The notes under the pieces are model-generated. The model ran no database searches, was not told the DNA's origin, and worked only from the letters and a program-made list of their open reading frames with translations. From positions 620,001 through 684,000 of the forward strand of contig NC_009792.1 of the NCBI RefSeq assembly GCF_000018045.1: DNA of 64,000 bases, written 5' to 3'. Within the stretch, counting starts at the first letter, position 1, and every line of letters begins with the position of its first letter. Positions 9,228 to 17,974 of the stretch are shown piece by piece. Position numbers and translations under genes: made by a program. The stretch comes from Citrobacter koseri ATCC BAA-895. Its GTDB lineage: Bacteria; Pseudomonadota; Gammaproteobacteria; Enterobacterales; Enterobacteriaceae.

Positions 9228-9410
9228 CGACAGGGAACTACGCAAAGGGCAAATATCATTCCATGAAATATTTTAATCATAATCATCTGTTTCAATTATA
9301 ATTTTCTAATTATATTTTTCCTTTTCCAAAGATGTATTGCCACGCGTAACTAAAAAACAGGACGCAACACCACGTAATCTCTGCGCACCTTTTCTTACCA
9401 GAACGTCTCC

Positions 9411-10847
9411 ATGAACCGCGATTCTCTCCTGGCCACAACGGTGTGCCTGTCTCTTTTTACGCTGCTGGCGGGTTGCGCACCGATGCACGATACCCGTCAG
9501 TCGCTGACGCGACAAACGCCTGCTGCACAGGTTGATTCACCATTACCGACGGCAATAAAAAGCGGTTGGCCGGACAGCCAGTGGTGGAAGGCGTACCACG
9601 ATCCCCAGCTTGATGCCTTAATTGACAACGCATTACAGCATTCTCCTGATATGCAGGTAGCTGAACAGCGTATACAACTCGCCGAGGCGCAGGCGAAGGC
9701 GGTTGAAGCGCAGGATGGCCCCCGGCTGGATTTCTCTGCGGATGTTGAGCGCCAGAAAATGTCTGCGGAAGGGTTGATGGGGCCGTTTGCCATCACCGAT
9801 CCGGCGGCGGGAACCACCGGGCCGTGGTACACCAACGGGACGTTCGGCTTAACCGCCGGTTGGGATCTGGATCTCTGGGGCAAGAATCGGGCTGAAGTCA
9901 GCGCGAGAATCGGCGTAGTGAAAGCGCGTGAAGCGGAACAGGCGCAAACCCGGCAACTGCTGGCAAGCGGCGTCGCGCGTTTATACTGGGAATGGCAGAC
10001 GCAGGCGGCGCTTAAAGCGGTGCTGACGCAAATCGAACATGAACAGCAAAACGTCATTACGGTTGATCGCCAGCTGTATCAAAACGGTATTACCTCCTCG
10101 GTCGAAGGGGTGGAAACCGATATTGATGCCGGTAAAACGCAGCAGCAGCTAAATGATGTGGCCGGTAAAATGAAGATTATTGAGGCGCGTCTGAGTGCGC
10201 TGACCAATGCGCAATCGGCCTCGCTGACCCTGCATACGGTTGCTCTGCCAGTGACTGAAAGCCAGTTGCCCGCTCAGTTGAGCTATGAACTTCTGGCTCG
10301 CCGACCCGATTTACAGGCGGCGCACTGGTACATTGAGTCCTCTTTAGGCAGCGTTGACGCCGCAAAAGCAGCGTTTTATCCCGATATCAACCTGATGGCG
10401 TTTCTGCAACAGGACGCCCTGCACCTGAGCGATCTGTTTCGCCATTCCGCACAGCAGATGGGCGTCACCGCCGGGCTGACGCTGCCGATCTTTGACAGCG
10501 GCAGGCTGAACGCCAGTCTTGATATCGCGAAAGCGCAAAGTAATCTCTCTGTCGCGAATTACAACAAAGCGGTGGTGGATGCGGTGAATGATGTGGCGCG
10601 CGCCGCCAGTCAGGTTGAAACGGTGGCTGAAAAAAATCAGCACCAACGGCAGATTGAGCATGACGCACAGCGGGTGGTTGGTCTGGCACAGGCGCGGTTT
10701 AATGCCGGAATTATTGCGGGCTCCCGCGTCAGCCAGGCGAAGATCCCGGCGCTGCGGGAACATTGCAACGGCCTGATTTTGCAAGGGCAATGGCTGGATG
10801 CGTCCATCCAGCTCACCAGCGCGCTGGGCGGCGGTTATCATCTTTGA
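9411..10847 (+). CDS. mdtQ: Outer-membrane efflux lipoprotein MdtQ
   Basis: A 478-residue TolC/NodT-family outer-membrane factor. A lipoprotein signal peptide ends LLAGC (lipobox Cys at about 22), followed by two outer-membrane-efflux repeats with long coiled-coil helices (about 70-260 and 280-465). NodT relatives form trimeric exit ducts for inner-membrane pumps. No inner-membrane or periplasmic partner is adjacent, so it must pair with a pump encoded elsewhere. In E. coli K-12 the equivalent locus (yohG/yohH) is recorded as a broken gene; here the reading frame is intact. Confidence 0.9.
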   Translation: MNRDSLLATTVCLSLFTLLAGCAPMHDTRQSLTRQTPAAQVDSPLPTAIKSGWPDSQWWKAYHDPQLDALIDNALQHSPDMQVAEQRIQLAEAQAKAVEAQDGPRLDFSADVERQKMSAEGLMGPFAITDPAAGTTGPWYTNGTFGLTAGWDLDLWGKNRAEVSARIGVVKAREAEQAQTRQLLASGVARLYWEWQTQAALKAVLTQIEHEQQNVITVDRQLYQNGITSSVEGVETDIDAGKTQQQLNDVAGKMKIIEARLSALTNAQSASLTLHTVALPVTESQLPAQLSYELLARRPDLQAAHWYIESSLGSVDAAKAAFYPDINLMAFLQQDALHLSDLFRHSAQQMGVTAGLTLPIFDSGRLNASLDIAKAQSNLSVANYNKAVVDAVNDVARAASQVETVAEKNQHQRQIEHDAQRVVGLAQARFNAGIIAGSRVSQAKIPALREHCNGLILQGQWLDASIQLTSALGGGYHL

Positions 10848-10849
10848 GC

Positions 10850-10920
10850 GTCGTGCCGGATGGCGCTTTAATGCAGGCCAAATAAGCCTGAAGCGCTAAG
10901 GCGCATCAGGCTTATTGCGC
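10850..10920. repeat. REP-like element between mdtQ and yohD
   Basis: GCCGGATGGCGC followed by an inverted arrangement (aagcctgaagcgc / gcgcatcaggctt) between two convergent genes. It overlaps the yohD stop codon and the last codons of yohD. Confidence 0.75.
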
Positions 10921-11465
10921 CGTTTTAACCACCAGCGAGCGCCAAAAACCAGCCCAACCACCAGCGCCAGCCAAATCACATGCTTTATATGCTGGTCGAA
11001 ACTGTGCAGCCACGGCGCGATCACCTCGCCGCCAATATAGCCCAGGGTGGTAAACAGCAAAGCCCAGATCATTGCCCCCAGAATATTCAGCGGCAGAAAG
11101 ATTTTAGGCGGCAGGTGGCTGGCGCCAATCAATAGCGGCCCAATAATGCGAAAGCCGTATATAAATCGGGAACCGATCACAAACAGGTACGGGCGGCGCT
11201 GAATCATTTTCTGCGCCAGATGAATTTTGGCGCGATGTCGGGAAAAGCGCCGCAAAATTTTGCCGCCATAGCGACGGCCCAACAAATAGAGCACCTGATC
11301 GCCAATCATGCCGCCGAGTGCGACAGAGAGCACCACCAGAGGGAATTTAAGCAATCCCTGATGGGCTGCCACGCCGCCTAACAGGGTGATGGTCTCGCCT
11401 TCCGCCATACTGCCAATAATCAGCGCGGCGTAACCGTAATGCGTGATAAGACTGTTGATATCCAT
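10896..11465 (-). CDS. yohD: DedA-family inner membrane protein YohD
   Basis: A 189-residue DedA/SNARE-associated membrane protein. The GETITLLGG segment and the motif SRFIYGFRIIGPLLIGAS (conserved FxxGxR region) mark the DedA family, thought to take part in undecaprenyl-phosphate or phospholipid flipping and proton-dependent envelope homeostasis. The start MDINSLITHYG aligns with E. coli YohD; the longer reading upstream adds 73 residues through the promoter region and is rejected. The final residues (KPDAP) are encoded within the REP element. Divergent from yohC. Confidence 0.92.
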   Translation of the reverse strand: MDINSLITHYGYAALIIGSMAEGETITLLGGVAAHQGLLKFPLVVLSVALGGMIGDQVLYLLGRRYGGKILRRFSRHRAKIHLAQKMIQRRPYLFVIGSRFIYGFRIIGPLLIGASHLPPKIFLPLNILGAMIWALLFTTLGYIGGEVIAPWLHSFDQHIKHVIWLALVVGLVFGARWWLKRRNKPDAP

Positions 11466-11628
11466 ACGTGAAAACGACCTCCCGCCTTTAGCATACACCC
11501 TATCAATGTTTATGGCCGGAAAAGGCGCGACGTTAGCGCATCGGTTTTTATGCGCTGTACATAAAATAATCGAAAGCTGAATTATACTTGAAGTGTTGAG
11601 ATCCAGAGCTGACAAGCAGGGGGGCGGT

Positions 11629-12216
11629 ATGAACCATGTCTGGGGGCTATTTTCCCATCCCGATCGTGAAATGCGCGTGATCAAAAGCGAAAACGAAACG
11701 GTGTCGCATCACTATACCCACCATGTGCTGCTGATGGCGGCGATCCCGGTGATTTGCGCCTTTATCGGCACCACGCAAATTGGCTGGAATTTTGGTGATG
11801 GCAATGTGCTGCGCTTGTCTCTGTTTACGGGGCTGGCGTTCGCGGTTCTGTTTTACGGCATGATGCTGGCCGGGGTTGCCGTGATGGGGCGGGTCATCTG
11901 GTGGATGGCGCGCAACTACCCGCAACGGCCTTCCCTGGGACACTGTATGGTCTTTGCCGGGTATGTCGCAACGCCGCTGTTTTTAAGTGGTCTGGTGGCG
12001 CTTTATCCGCTGGTGTGGCTCTGTGCGTTAGTCGGTACTGTCGCACTGTTTTATACCGGCTATCTGCTGTATCTCGGCATCCCGACATTCCTGAACATCA
12101 GTAAAGAGGAAGGTCTGAGCTTTTCCAGTTCGACGCTGGCTATCGGCGTGCTGGTACTGGAAGTGCTGCTGGCGATGACGGTGATCCTGTGGGGATATGG
12201 ATACCGGTTATTCTGA
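11629..12216 (+). CDS. yohC: Yip1-domain inner membrane protein YohC
   Basis: A 195-residue protein with five predicted membrane segments and the Yip1 domain. The start MNHVWGLFSHPDREM matches the E. coli protein nearly residue for residue (recalled) and is preceded by GGGGCGGT. The cytoplasmic N-terminus (about 1-35) precedes the first segment HHVLLMAAIPVICAFIG. No enzymatic function is known. Divergent from yohD. Confidence 0.92.
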   Translation: MNHVWGLFSHPDREMRVIKSENETVSHHYTHHVLLMAAIPVICAFIGTTQIGWNFGDGNVLRLSLFTGLAFAVLFYGMMLAGVAVMGRVIWWMARNYPQRPSLGHCMVFAGYVATPLFLSGLVALYPLVWLCALVGTVALFYTGYLLYLGIPTFLNISKEEGLSFSSSTLAIGVLVLEVLLAMTVILWGYGYRLF

Positions 12217-12252
12217 GATATGAAAAGAATTCGGGTCGCAGGAGGGCGATAA

Positions 12253-12384
12253 ATGGACAACAGCAGCGCGCCTGCGCCCCGAAACAGGGAAGAGATGGGT
12301 GTAAAAGCCAGCATGCAGCATTTCGTGACGATTCTCTTATGGCGACAACGCTGTCGGGTCGCTATGATGCCGGAGCTAGCTTGA
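12253..12384 (+). CDS. Candidate small protein of 43 residues upstream of pbpG
   Basis: An ATG at 12253 with a strong GGAGGG Shine-Dalgarno 6 bases upstream opens a 43-codon frame (MDNSSAPAPRNREEMGVKAS...) ending TGA at 12384. It lies in the 230-bp gap between yohC and pbpG, same strand. The product would be basic and soluble with no signal peptide or membrane segment, and I do not recognise it. It could be a leader peptide or a chance frame. Only the ribosome site supports it. Confidence 0.3.
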   Translation: MDNSSAPAPRNREEMGVKASMQHFVTILLWRQRCRVAMMPELA

Positions 12385-12446
12385 GTAAAATCCTGGCTCA
12401 GGCGGTGTACGTTCTACGTGCGTGAATCATTATCAGAAATCTCATC

Positions 12447-13382
12447 ATGCTGAAATTCCGAGTTTCATTATTTAGCCTTGCCCTGATGCTGGCTGTCCCT
12501 TTTGCGCCACACGCTGTGGCGAAAACCGCGGCTGCCGCCGTAGCGTCTCAACCGGAAATTGCTTCTGGAAGCGCGATGATTGTTGATCTGAACACCAACA
12601 AAGTGATCTATTCGAACCACCCGGATCTTGTGCGTCCGATTGCGTCGATCACCAAATTAATGACGGCGATGGTGGTGCTTGATGCGCGACTGCCGCTGGA
12701 TGAGAAACTGAAAGTCGATATCAGCCAGACGCCGGAAATGAAAGGCGTTTACTCACGCGTGCGTCTGAACAGTGAAATCAGCCGTAAAAATATGTTGCTG
12801 CTGGCGCTGATGTCTTCGGAAAACCGGGCGGCGGCAAGCCTGGCGCATCATTATCCGGGTGGCTATAACGCTTTTATTAAAGCGATGAATGCTAAAGCCA
12901 AAGCGTTGGGCATGACCCATACCCGTTTTGTGGAGCCGACGGGACTGTCGATTCATAACGTATCGACCGCCCGTGACCTGACGAAACTGCTGATTGCCAG
13001 CAAGCAGTATCCGCTGATTGGTCAGTTAAGCACCACGCGTGAGGATATGGCGACCTTTGCAAACCCGGCGTACACCTTGCCGTTTCGCAATACGAATCAT
13101 CTGGTGTACCGCGATAACTGGAATATTCAGTTGACCAAGACCGGGTTTACCAACGCTGCGGGTCATTGCCTGGTGATGCGCACGATGATCAACAACAAAC
13201 CGGTGGCGTTAGTGGTGATGGATGCTTTTGGCAAATATACCCATTTTGCCGATGCCAGCCGTTTACGCACCTGGATTGAAACCGGCAAAGCGATGCCCGT
13301 TCCGGCCGCCGCGTTGAGTTACAAAAAGCAGAAAGCCGCGCAGATGGCCGCAGCAGGCGAGCAGACCGCGCAAAACGATTGA
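12447..13382 (+). CDS. pbpG: D-alanyl-D-alanine endopeptidase PBP7
   Basis: A 311-residue periplasmic low-molecular-mass penicillin-binding protein that cuts DD-crosslinks in murein. Signal peptide 1 to about 25 (ends AVA). The three serine-peptidase motifs are present: Ser67-Ile-Thr-Lys70, Ser124-Glu-Asn126 and Lys231-Thr-Gly233. The C-terminal tail is Ala/Gln/Lys rich. Belongs to the S11 family like DacA but lacks a long C-terminal anchor. Convergent with dld across a REP element. Confidence 0.96.
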   Translation: MLKFRVSLFSLALMLAVPFAPHAVAKTAAAAVASQPEIASGSAMIVDLNTNKVIYSNHPDLVRPIASITKLMTAMVVLDARLPLDEKLKVDISQTPEMKGVYSRVRLNSEISRKNMLLLALMSSENRAAASLAHHYPGGYNAFIKAMNAKAKALGMTHTRFVEPTGLSIHNVSTARDLTKLLIASKQYPLIGQLSTTREDMATFANPAYTLPFRNTNHLVYRDNWNIQLTKTGFTNAAGHCLVMRTMINNKPVALVVMDAFGKYTHFADASRLRTWIETGKAMPVPAAALSYKKQKAAQMAAAGEQTAQND

Positions 13383-13392
13383 ATTTTTTGAT

Positions 13393-13465
13393 ATGTGCCT
13401 GAATCCGGCCTACAGTTTGTAGGCCGGATAAGGCGCTTGCGCCGCCATCCGGCACGATATTTAAA
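13393..13465. repeat. REP element pair between pbpG and dld
   Basis: Inverted REP units (gaatccggcctac / gtaggccggataag, then cgccatccggcac) in the gap between convergent genes. Standard position for a BIME. Confidence 0.88.
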
Positions 13466-13493
13466 ACAGCTCCATCGCTGTAAATACGAGAAA

Positions 13494-15224
13494 TCAATGC
13501 GTCTCGTCGGACGCCGCTTCTTTCCAGAATTTCAGCTTACTTGTTTTACCAATACCCGGATTCATGCTGTTGGTGGGGTCATTTTCACGATAAAAACGCG
13601 CCAGCGTCTCCGGCGCTTTGTACAAATGACCAACGTTATGCTCTGCCGGATATTGCGCGCCGCGCTGGCGCAGCAGTTCCAGCATTTGCTCTTTCAGCGC
13701 ATGGGCATCGACGCCTTTCTTCACGATGTAATCCTGATGGAAGACATAGCACATGAAATGACCGTAATAGAGTTTATGCACCAGCTGGCTGTCAATTTCC
13801 GGCGGCAGATGCTCATACCATTCGGTGTCGTTACGCCGTAAGGCGATATCCAGTGCGAGAATATCCTCCACCTCATCGGCATGCACCGCCTGATAACGGA
13901 TCGCCGCGCCTGCCGCGGCAAAACGGTGCAGGAACGCTTTGCTGCCTTCCTCCGGGGTACAGGCAAAGAAATCGCCCTCGGCGGTTTTGAAAAACTCGGT
14001 CAGCCAGCTTTGTGCTTCCGCCACCCCGTCTCCCGCCATTTTTAACAGCAGATGATGCTCATATTTGTCGCGCCAGCTTTTCATGCGCGGCGGCAGATGG
14101 TTAGGGAATAAATGGCCGAACTTCTGCATCGCGCGGTCAGTGAAATGCGGGCGGAAGATTTTTACCTTTTCCAGCATCGCGTCGGTACGGCCTTTGAGCG
14201 TAAAGAAGAACGGCATTTTGTCGGTGCCGAGCTTGTCGATCATCAGGAACGTATCTTTGCCATATTTCTCCGCGATGTCGTAAATATCGCGGTGCATATA
14301 TTCACCGGCAACCGGCAGGTTGTCGAACTTCGCCAGGATATGACGACGAATCTCGGTCAGCACGTCGGGCTGATTGGTGCCGATGTAAAAGACCTGCTGG
14401 TTTTTTTCCGCCTCGAAAGTGTCCAGCCGCACGGCGAACACCGCCAGCTTACCCGCGCAGCCGGAGGATTCGAACAGGCGATCCGGGTCAGCGTTATAGC
14501 GGGCAGGGGTATCGGCCTCAATGTCCCTGACGCGAGTCACGTAATCGTAATCGTGGGCGTGGCGGCCATCGTGGCGCACATCTTCATCTTTGATGCGTTC
14601 ATCATCGAGTGTGCTGAGGATCTGTTCCGGGGTCTGGCCCAGTTCGATGCCCAGATGGTTCACCAGCTGTAATTTGCCCTGTTCATCAATGCGCGCGAAC
14701 AGCGACATTTCGGTATACGCCGGGCCGCGTTGTACCAGCGACCCGCCGGAGTTATTGCAAATGCCGCCAATAACTGACGCGCCGATACAGGAGGAACCGA
14801 TAACCGAGTGCGGTTCGCGACCAAAAGGTTTAAGCGCTTTTTCCAGTGAGTACAGCGTGGTGCCTGGGTATGCCAGCACCTGTTCGCCTTTACTGAGGAC
14901 GTGCAGCTTGTCGAGGCGTAGCGTGCTGATGATGACAATTTCGCGATCGTAATCGTTGCCGTTCGGCGTGGAACCTTCAGTCAGGCCGGTATTGGCGGCC
15001 TGCATCAGAATGATTTTATCGGCGTTTACGCAGGCGTTCAGTACGCGCCACAATTCCAGCAGCGAGCCGGGGAAGACCACGGCCAGCGCTTCGCCCTGAC
15101 CGGAACGGAACCCCTTGCGGTAGCGGGCGGTTTTTGCAGGATCGGTGAGCAGGTGCGAATGACCCACCAGACGGGTGAGCTCATTAAGAAAGGCTTTATT
15201 ATCTGTCGTTGTAATGGAAGACAT
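13494..15224 (-). CDS. dld: Quinone-dependent D-lactate dehydrogenase
   Basis: A 576-residue peripheral membrane flavoenzyme oxidising D-lactate to pyruvate and reducing the quinone pool. The FAD-binding PCMH domain is at about 40-215 (VVFPGSLLELWRVL; GSSCIGASVIGGICNNSGGSL), and a C-terminal membrane-binding lactate dehydrogenase domain follows (PF09330-like). The start MSSITTTDNKAFLNEL matches E. coli Dld; the longer frame to 15296 adds 24 unsupported residues. GGAG lies upstream. Divergent from bglX, with about 250 bp of shared promoter DNA. Confidence 0.96.
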   Translation of the reverse strand: MSSITTTDNKAFLNELTRLVGHSHLLTDPAKTARYRKGFRSGQGEALAVVFPGSLLELWRVLNACVNADKIILMQAANTGLTEGSTPNGNDYDREIVIISTLRLDKLHVLSKGEQVLAYPGTTLYSLEKALKPFGREPHSVIGSSCIGASVIGGICNNSGGSLVQRGPAYTEMSLFARIDEQGKLQLVNHLGIELGQTPEQILSTLDDERIKDEDVRHDGRHAHDYDYVTRVRDIEADTPARYNADPDRLFESSGCAGKLAVFAVRLDTFEAEKNQQVFYIGTNQPDVLTEIRRHILAKFDNLPVAGEYMHRDIYDIAEKYGKDTFLMIDKLGTDKMPFFFTLKGRTDAMLEKVKIFRPHFTDRAMQKFGHLFPNHLPPRMKSWRDKYEHHLLLKMAGDGVAEAQSWLTEFFKTAEGDFFACTPEEGSKAFLHRFAAAGAAIRYQAVHADEVEDILALDIALRRNDTEWYEHLPPEIDSQLVHKLYYGHFMCYVFHQDYIVKKGVDAHALKEQMLELLRQRGAQYPAEHNVGHLYKAPETLARFYRENDPTNSMNPGIGKTSKLKFWKEAASDETH

Positions 15225-15475
15225 TCTCCACTCCTTGTGGTGGGACAAACTATCGGAACTAAGCATAGCGCTTTGTATGACAATACGCTTTCTCATGCAA
15301 CTTGTCTCGGTGCAGGCTTAGCGTATTCCTGATCCTCCTCCCTGCGCAGGGGACGTTAAAAAAATCAGAGAATAACCTTAGCTTTCTTCTCCTCTCCCGA
15401 TTAGGCTTATGGCAAACTGCGGTTTTTGTTATATTTTTGCTGCCACGTCGGGCTAAAGAAAAAGAGAGAATCAAG

Positions 15476-17773
15476 ATGAAATGGCTATGTTCTGTAGGTG
15501 TTGCGGTAAGCCTTGCGTTGCAGCCAGCGCTGGCGGAAGCGTTGTCTGGCAACCATCCGCTGACGCCTGAAGCTCGGGATGCGTTTGTCACTGAATTGCT
15601 CACGAAAATGACCGTCGATGAAAAAATCGGTCAGCTGCGTTTGATAAGCGTTGGGCCCGACAACCCGAAAGAAGCCATCCGGGAGATGATCAAAAACGGG
15701 CAGGTCGGGGCGATTTTTAACACCGTCACCCGCCAGGATATCCGAAAAATGCAGGATCAGGTGATGGAACTGAGCCGCCTGAAAATCCCTCTCTTTTTCG
15801 CCTATGACGTGCTGCACGGGCAGCGTACCGTTTTCCCTATCAGCCTTGGCCTGGCCTCCTCGTTTAATCTGGAGGCGGTAAAAACCGTGGGTCGCGTCTC
15901 GGCGTATGAGGCGGCTGACGATGGCCTGAACATGACCTGGGCGCCGATGGTGGATGTGTCCCGCGATCCGCGCTGGGGACGCGCGTCGGAAGGCTTTGGT
16001 GAAGATACGTATCTGACGGCGATTATGGGCAAAACGATGGTCGAGGCGATGCAGGGTAAAAGCCCGGCGGATCGCTATTCGGTGATGACCAGCGTGAAAC
16101 ATTTCGCCGCCTATGGCGCGGTTGAGGGCGGGAAGGAATACAACACCGTCGATATGAGCCCGCAGCGCCTGTTCAACGACTATATGCCGCCGTATAAAGC
16201 CGGGCTGGACGCGGGCAGCGGCGCGGTGATGGTGGCGCTCAACTCACTGAACGGCACGCCTGCGACGTCAGATTCGTGGCTGTTGAAAGAGGTGCTGCGC
16301 GACGAGTGGGGCTTTAAAGGCATCACCGTTTCCGATCACGGCGCGATCAAAGAGCTGATTAAACACGGCACGGCATCCGACCCGGAAGACGCGGTGCGCG
16401 TGGCGCTCAAGTCCGGCATCAACATGAGTATGAGCGATGAGTATTACAGCAAATACCTGCCGGGGCTGGTCAAATCAGGCAAAGTAACGATGGCGGAGCT
16501 GGACGATGCCGCGCGCCATGTGCTGAACGTGAAATATGACATGGGGTTGTTTAACGATCCGTACAGCCACCTGGGCGCAAAAGAGTCCGATCCGCAGGAC
16601 ACGAACGCTGAGAGCCGCCTGCATCGCAAAGACGCGCGCGACGTTGCGCGCGAAAGTCTGGTGCTGCTGAAGAACCGTCTGGAAACGCTGCCGTTGAATA
16701 AATCCGGCACCATTGCGGTGGTGGGGCCGCTGGCCGACAGTCAGCGTGATGTGATGGGAAGCTGGTCTGCCGCTGGCGTCGCCAGCCAGTCCGTTACGGT
16801 GCTGACGGGGATTAAAAACGCGCTGGGCGACAAAGGCAAAGTGATATACGCCAAAGGGGCGAATGTCACTAATGACAAAGGCATTGTTGATTTCCTCAAT
16901 CAGTATGAGGAGGCGGTGAAAGTTGCCCCTCGTTCGCCAGAAGCGATGATTGACGAGGCCGTTAATGCCGCGAAACAGTCCGATGTGGTTGTGGCCGTTG
17001 TCGGGGAAGCGCAGGGTATGGCGCATGAGGCTTCCAGCCGCACCGACATTCAGATCCCGCAAAGCCAGCGCGATCTGATCGCGGCGTTGAAGGCGACGGG
17101 TAAACCGTTGGTGCTGGTGCTGATGAACGGTCGTCCGCTGGCGCTGGTGAAAGAAGATCAGCAGGCTGACGCCATTCTGGAAACCTGGTTTGCCGGTACG
17201 GAAGGCGGTAACGCCATTGCTGACGTTCTGTTCGGCGACTATAACCCGTCGGGTAAACTGCCGATGTCCTTCCCGCGCTCTGTCGGGCAGATCCCGGTTT
17301 ACTACAGCCATCTCAACACCGGTCGTCCGTATAACGCCGACAAGCCGAACAAGTACACCTCCCGCTACTTTGACGAGGCGAATGGCCCGCTGTATCCGTT
17401 TGGTTATGGTCTGAGCTACACCACGTTTACCGTTTCCGATGTGACGCTCTCTGCGCCCACCATGAAGCGCGATGGCGCGGTAACGGCCAGCGTGCGGGTG
17501 ACGAATACCGGCAAGCGCGAGGGGGCGACGGTAATCCAGATGTATTTGCAAGATGTCACGGCATCCATGAGTCGTCCGGTAAAACAGCTGAAAGGCTTTG
17601 AGAAGGTAACGCTGAAGCCGGGAGAAACGCAGACCGTTAGCTTCCCGATTGATATTGAGGCGCTGAAATTCTGGAACCAGCGCATGAAGTATGACGCGGA
17701 GCCCGGCAAGTTTAACGTCTTTATTGGCGTCGATTCCGCCCGTGTGAAGCAGGGCGAGTTTGAACTGCTGTAG
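15476..17773 (+). CDS. bglX: Periplasmic beta-glucosidase BglX
   Basis: A 765-residue GH3 beta-glucosidase releasing glucose from beta-glucosides in the periplasm. Signal peptide 1 to about 20 (ALA). N-terminal GH3 barrel at about 45-360 with nucleophile Asp287 in GITVSDHGA; the alpha/beta sandwich at about 385-620 carries GEAQGMAHEASSR; a C-terminal fibronectin III-like domain lies at about 670-760. The start MKWLCSVGVAVSL gives the E. coli length of 765 and a proper signal peptide; the frame extends 58 codons upstream without support. Confidence 0.96.
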   Translation: MKWLCSVGVAVSLALQPALAEALSGNHPLTPEARDAFVTELLTKMTVDEKIGQLRLISVGPDNPKEAIREMIKNGQVGAIFNTVTRQDIRKMQDQVMELSRLKIPLFFAYDVLHGQRTVFPISLGLASSFNLEAVKTVGRVSAYEAADDGLNMTWAPMVDVSRDPRWGRASEGFGEDTYLTAIMGKTMVEAMQGKSPADRYSVMTSVKHFAAYGAVEGGKEYNTVDMSPQRLFNDYMPPYKAGLDAGSGAVMVALNSLNGTPATSDSWLLKEVLRDEWGFKGITVSDHGAIKELIKHGTASDPEDAVRVALKSGINMSMSDEYYSKYLPGLVKSGKVTMAELDDAARHVLNVKYDMGLFNDPYSHLGAKESDPQDTNAESRLHRKDARDVARESLVLLKNRLETLPLNKSGTIAVVGPLADSQRDVMGSWSAAGVASQSVTVLTGIKNALGDKGKVIYAKGANVTNDKGIVDFLNQYEEAVKVAPRSPEAMIDEAVNAAKQSDVVVAVVGEAQGMAHEASSRTDIQIPQSQRDLIAALKATGKPLVLVLMNGRPLALVKEDQQADAILETWFAGTEGGNAIADVLFGDYNPSGKLPMSFPRSVGQIPVYYSHLNTGRPYNADKPNKYTSRYFDEANGPLYPFGYGLSYTTFTVSDVTLSAPTMKRDGAVTASVRVTNTGKREGATVIQMYLQDVTASMSRPVKQLKGFEKVTLKPGETQTVSFPIDIEALKFWNQRMKYDAEPGKFNVFIGVDSARVKQGEFELL

Positions 17774-17789
17774 CCACGCGCCATGCCTG

Positions 17790-17880
17790 TCAGCTCCGTA
17801 GGCCGGATAAGACGCGTTAGCGTCGCCATCCGGCACCGGTGCGCCTGATTGCCGGATGGCGCTTGCGCTTATCCGGCCTG
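17790..17880. repeat. REP/BIME cluster between bglX and osmF
   Basis: At least three alternating REP units (gtaggccggataagacgcg, cgccatccggcacc, gccggatggcgc, cgcttatccggcc). Likely forms the 3' boundary of the bglX transcript. Confidence 0.88.
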
Positions 17881-17897
17881 TGAATTGCTTCTGCCTT

Positions 17898-17930
17898 TTG
17901 TCGCTCTGCTATTTTTCAACTATGCTTTTT
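17898..17930 (+). promoter_or_regulatory. osmF: Possible RpoS-type promoter of osmF
   Basis: A CTATGCT element at 17920-17926 resembles the sigma-S -10 (CTATACT) and lies about 50 bp before the osmF start. E. coli osmF-yehYXW is known to be RpoS-dependent and osmotically induced. The -35 is poor, as usual for sigma-S promoters. Confidence 0.45.
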
Positions 17931-17974
17931 CCTCAAGTCTCTGAAAAGGGATGTAAAAGAATGAGGAAAGCAGC

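Noticed and set aside
16475..17836. 453-codon open frame on the minus strand
   Set aside because: Antisense to bglX, with no recognisable domain and high His/Arg content; it also runs through a REP element.
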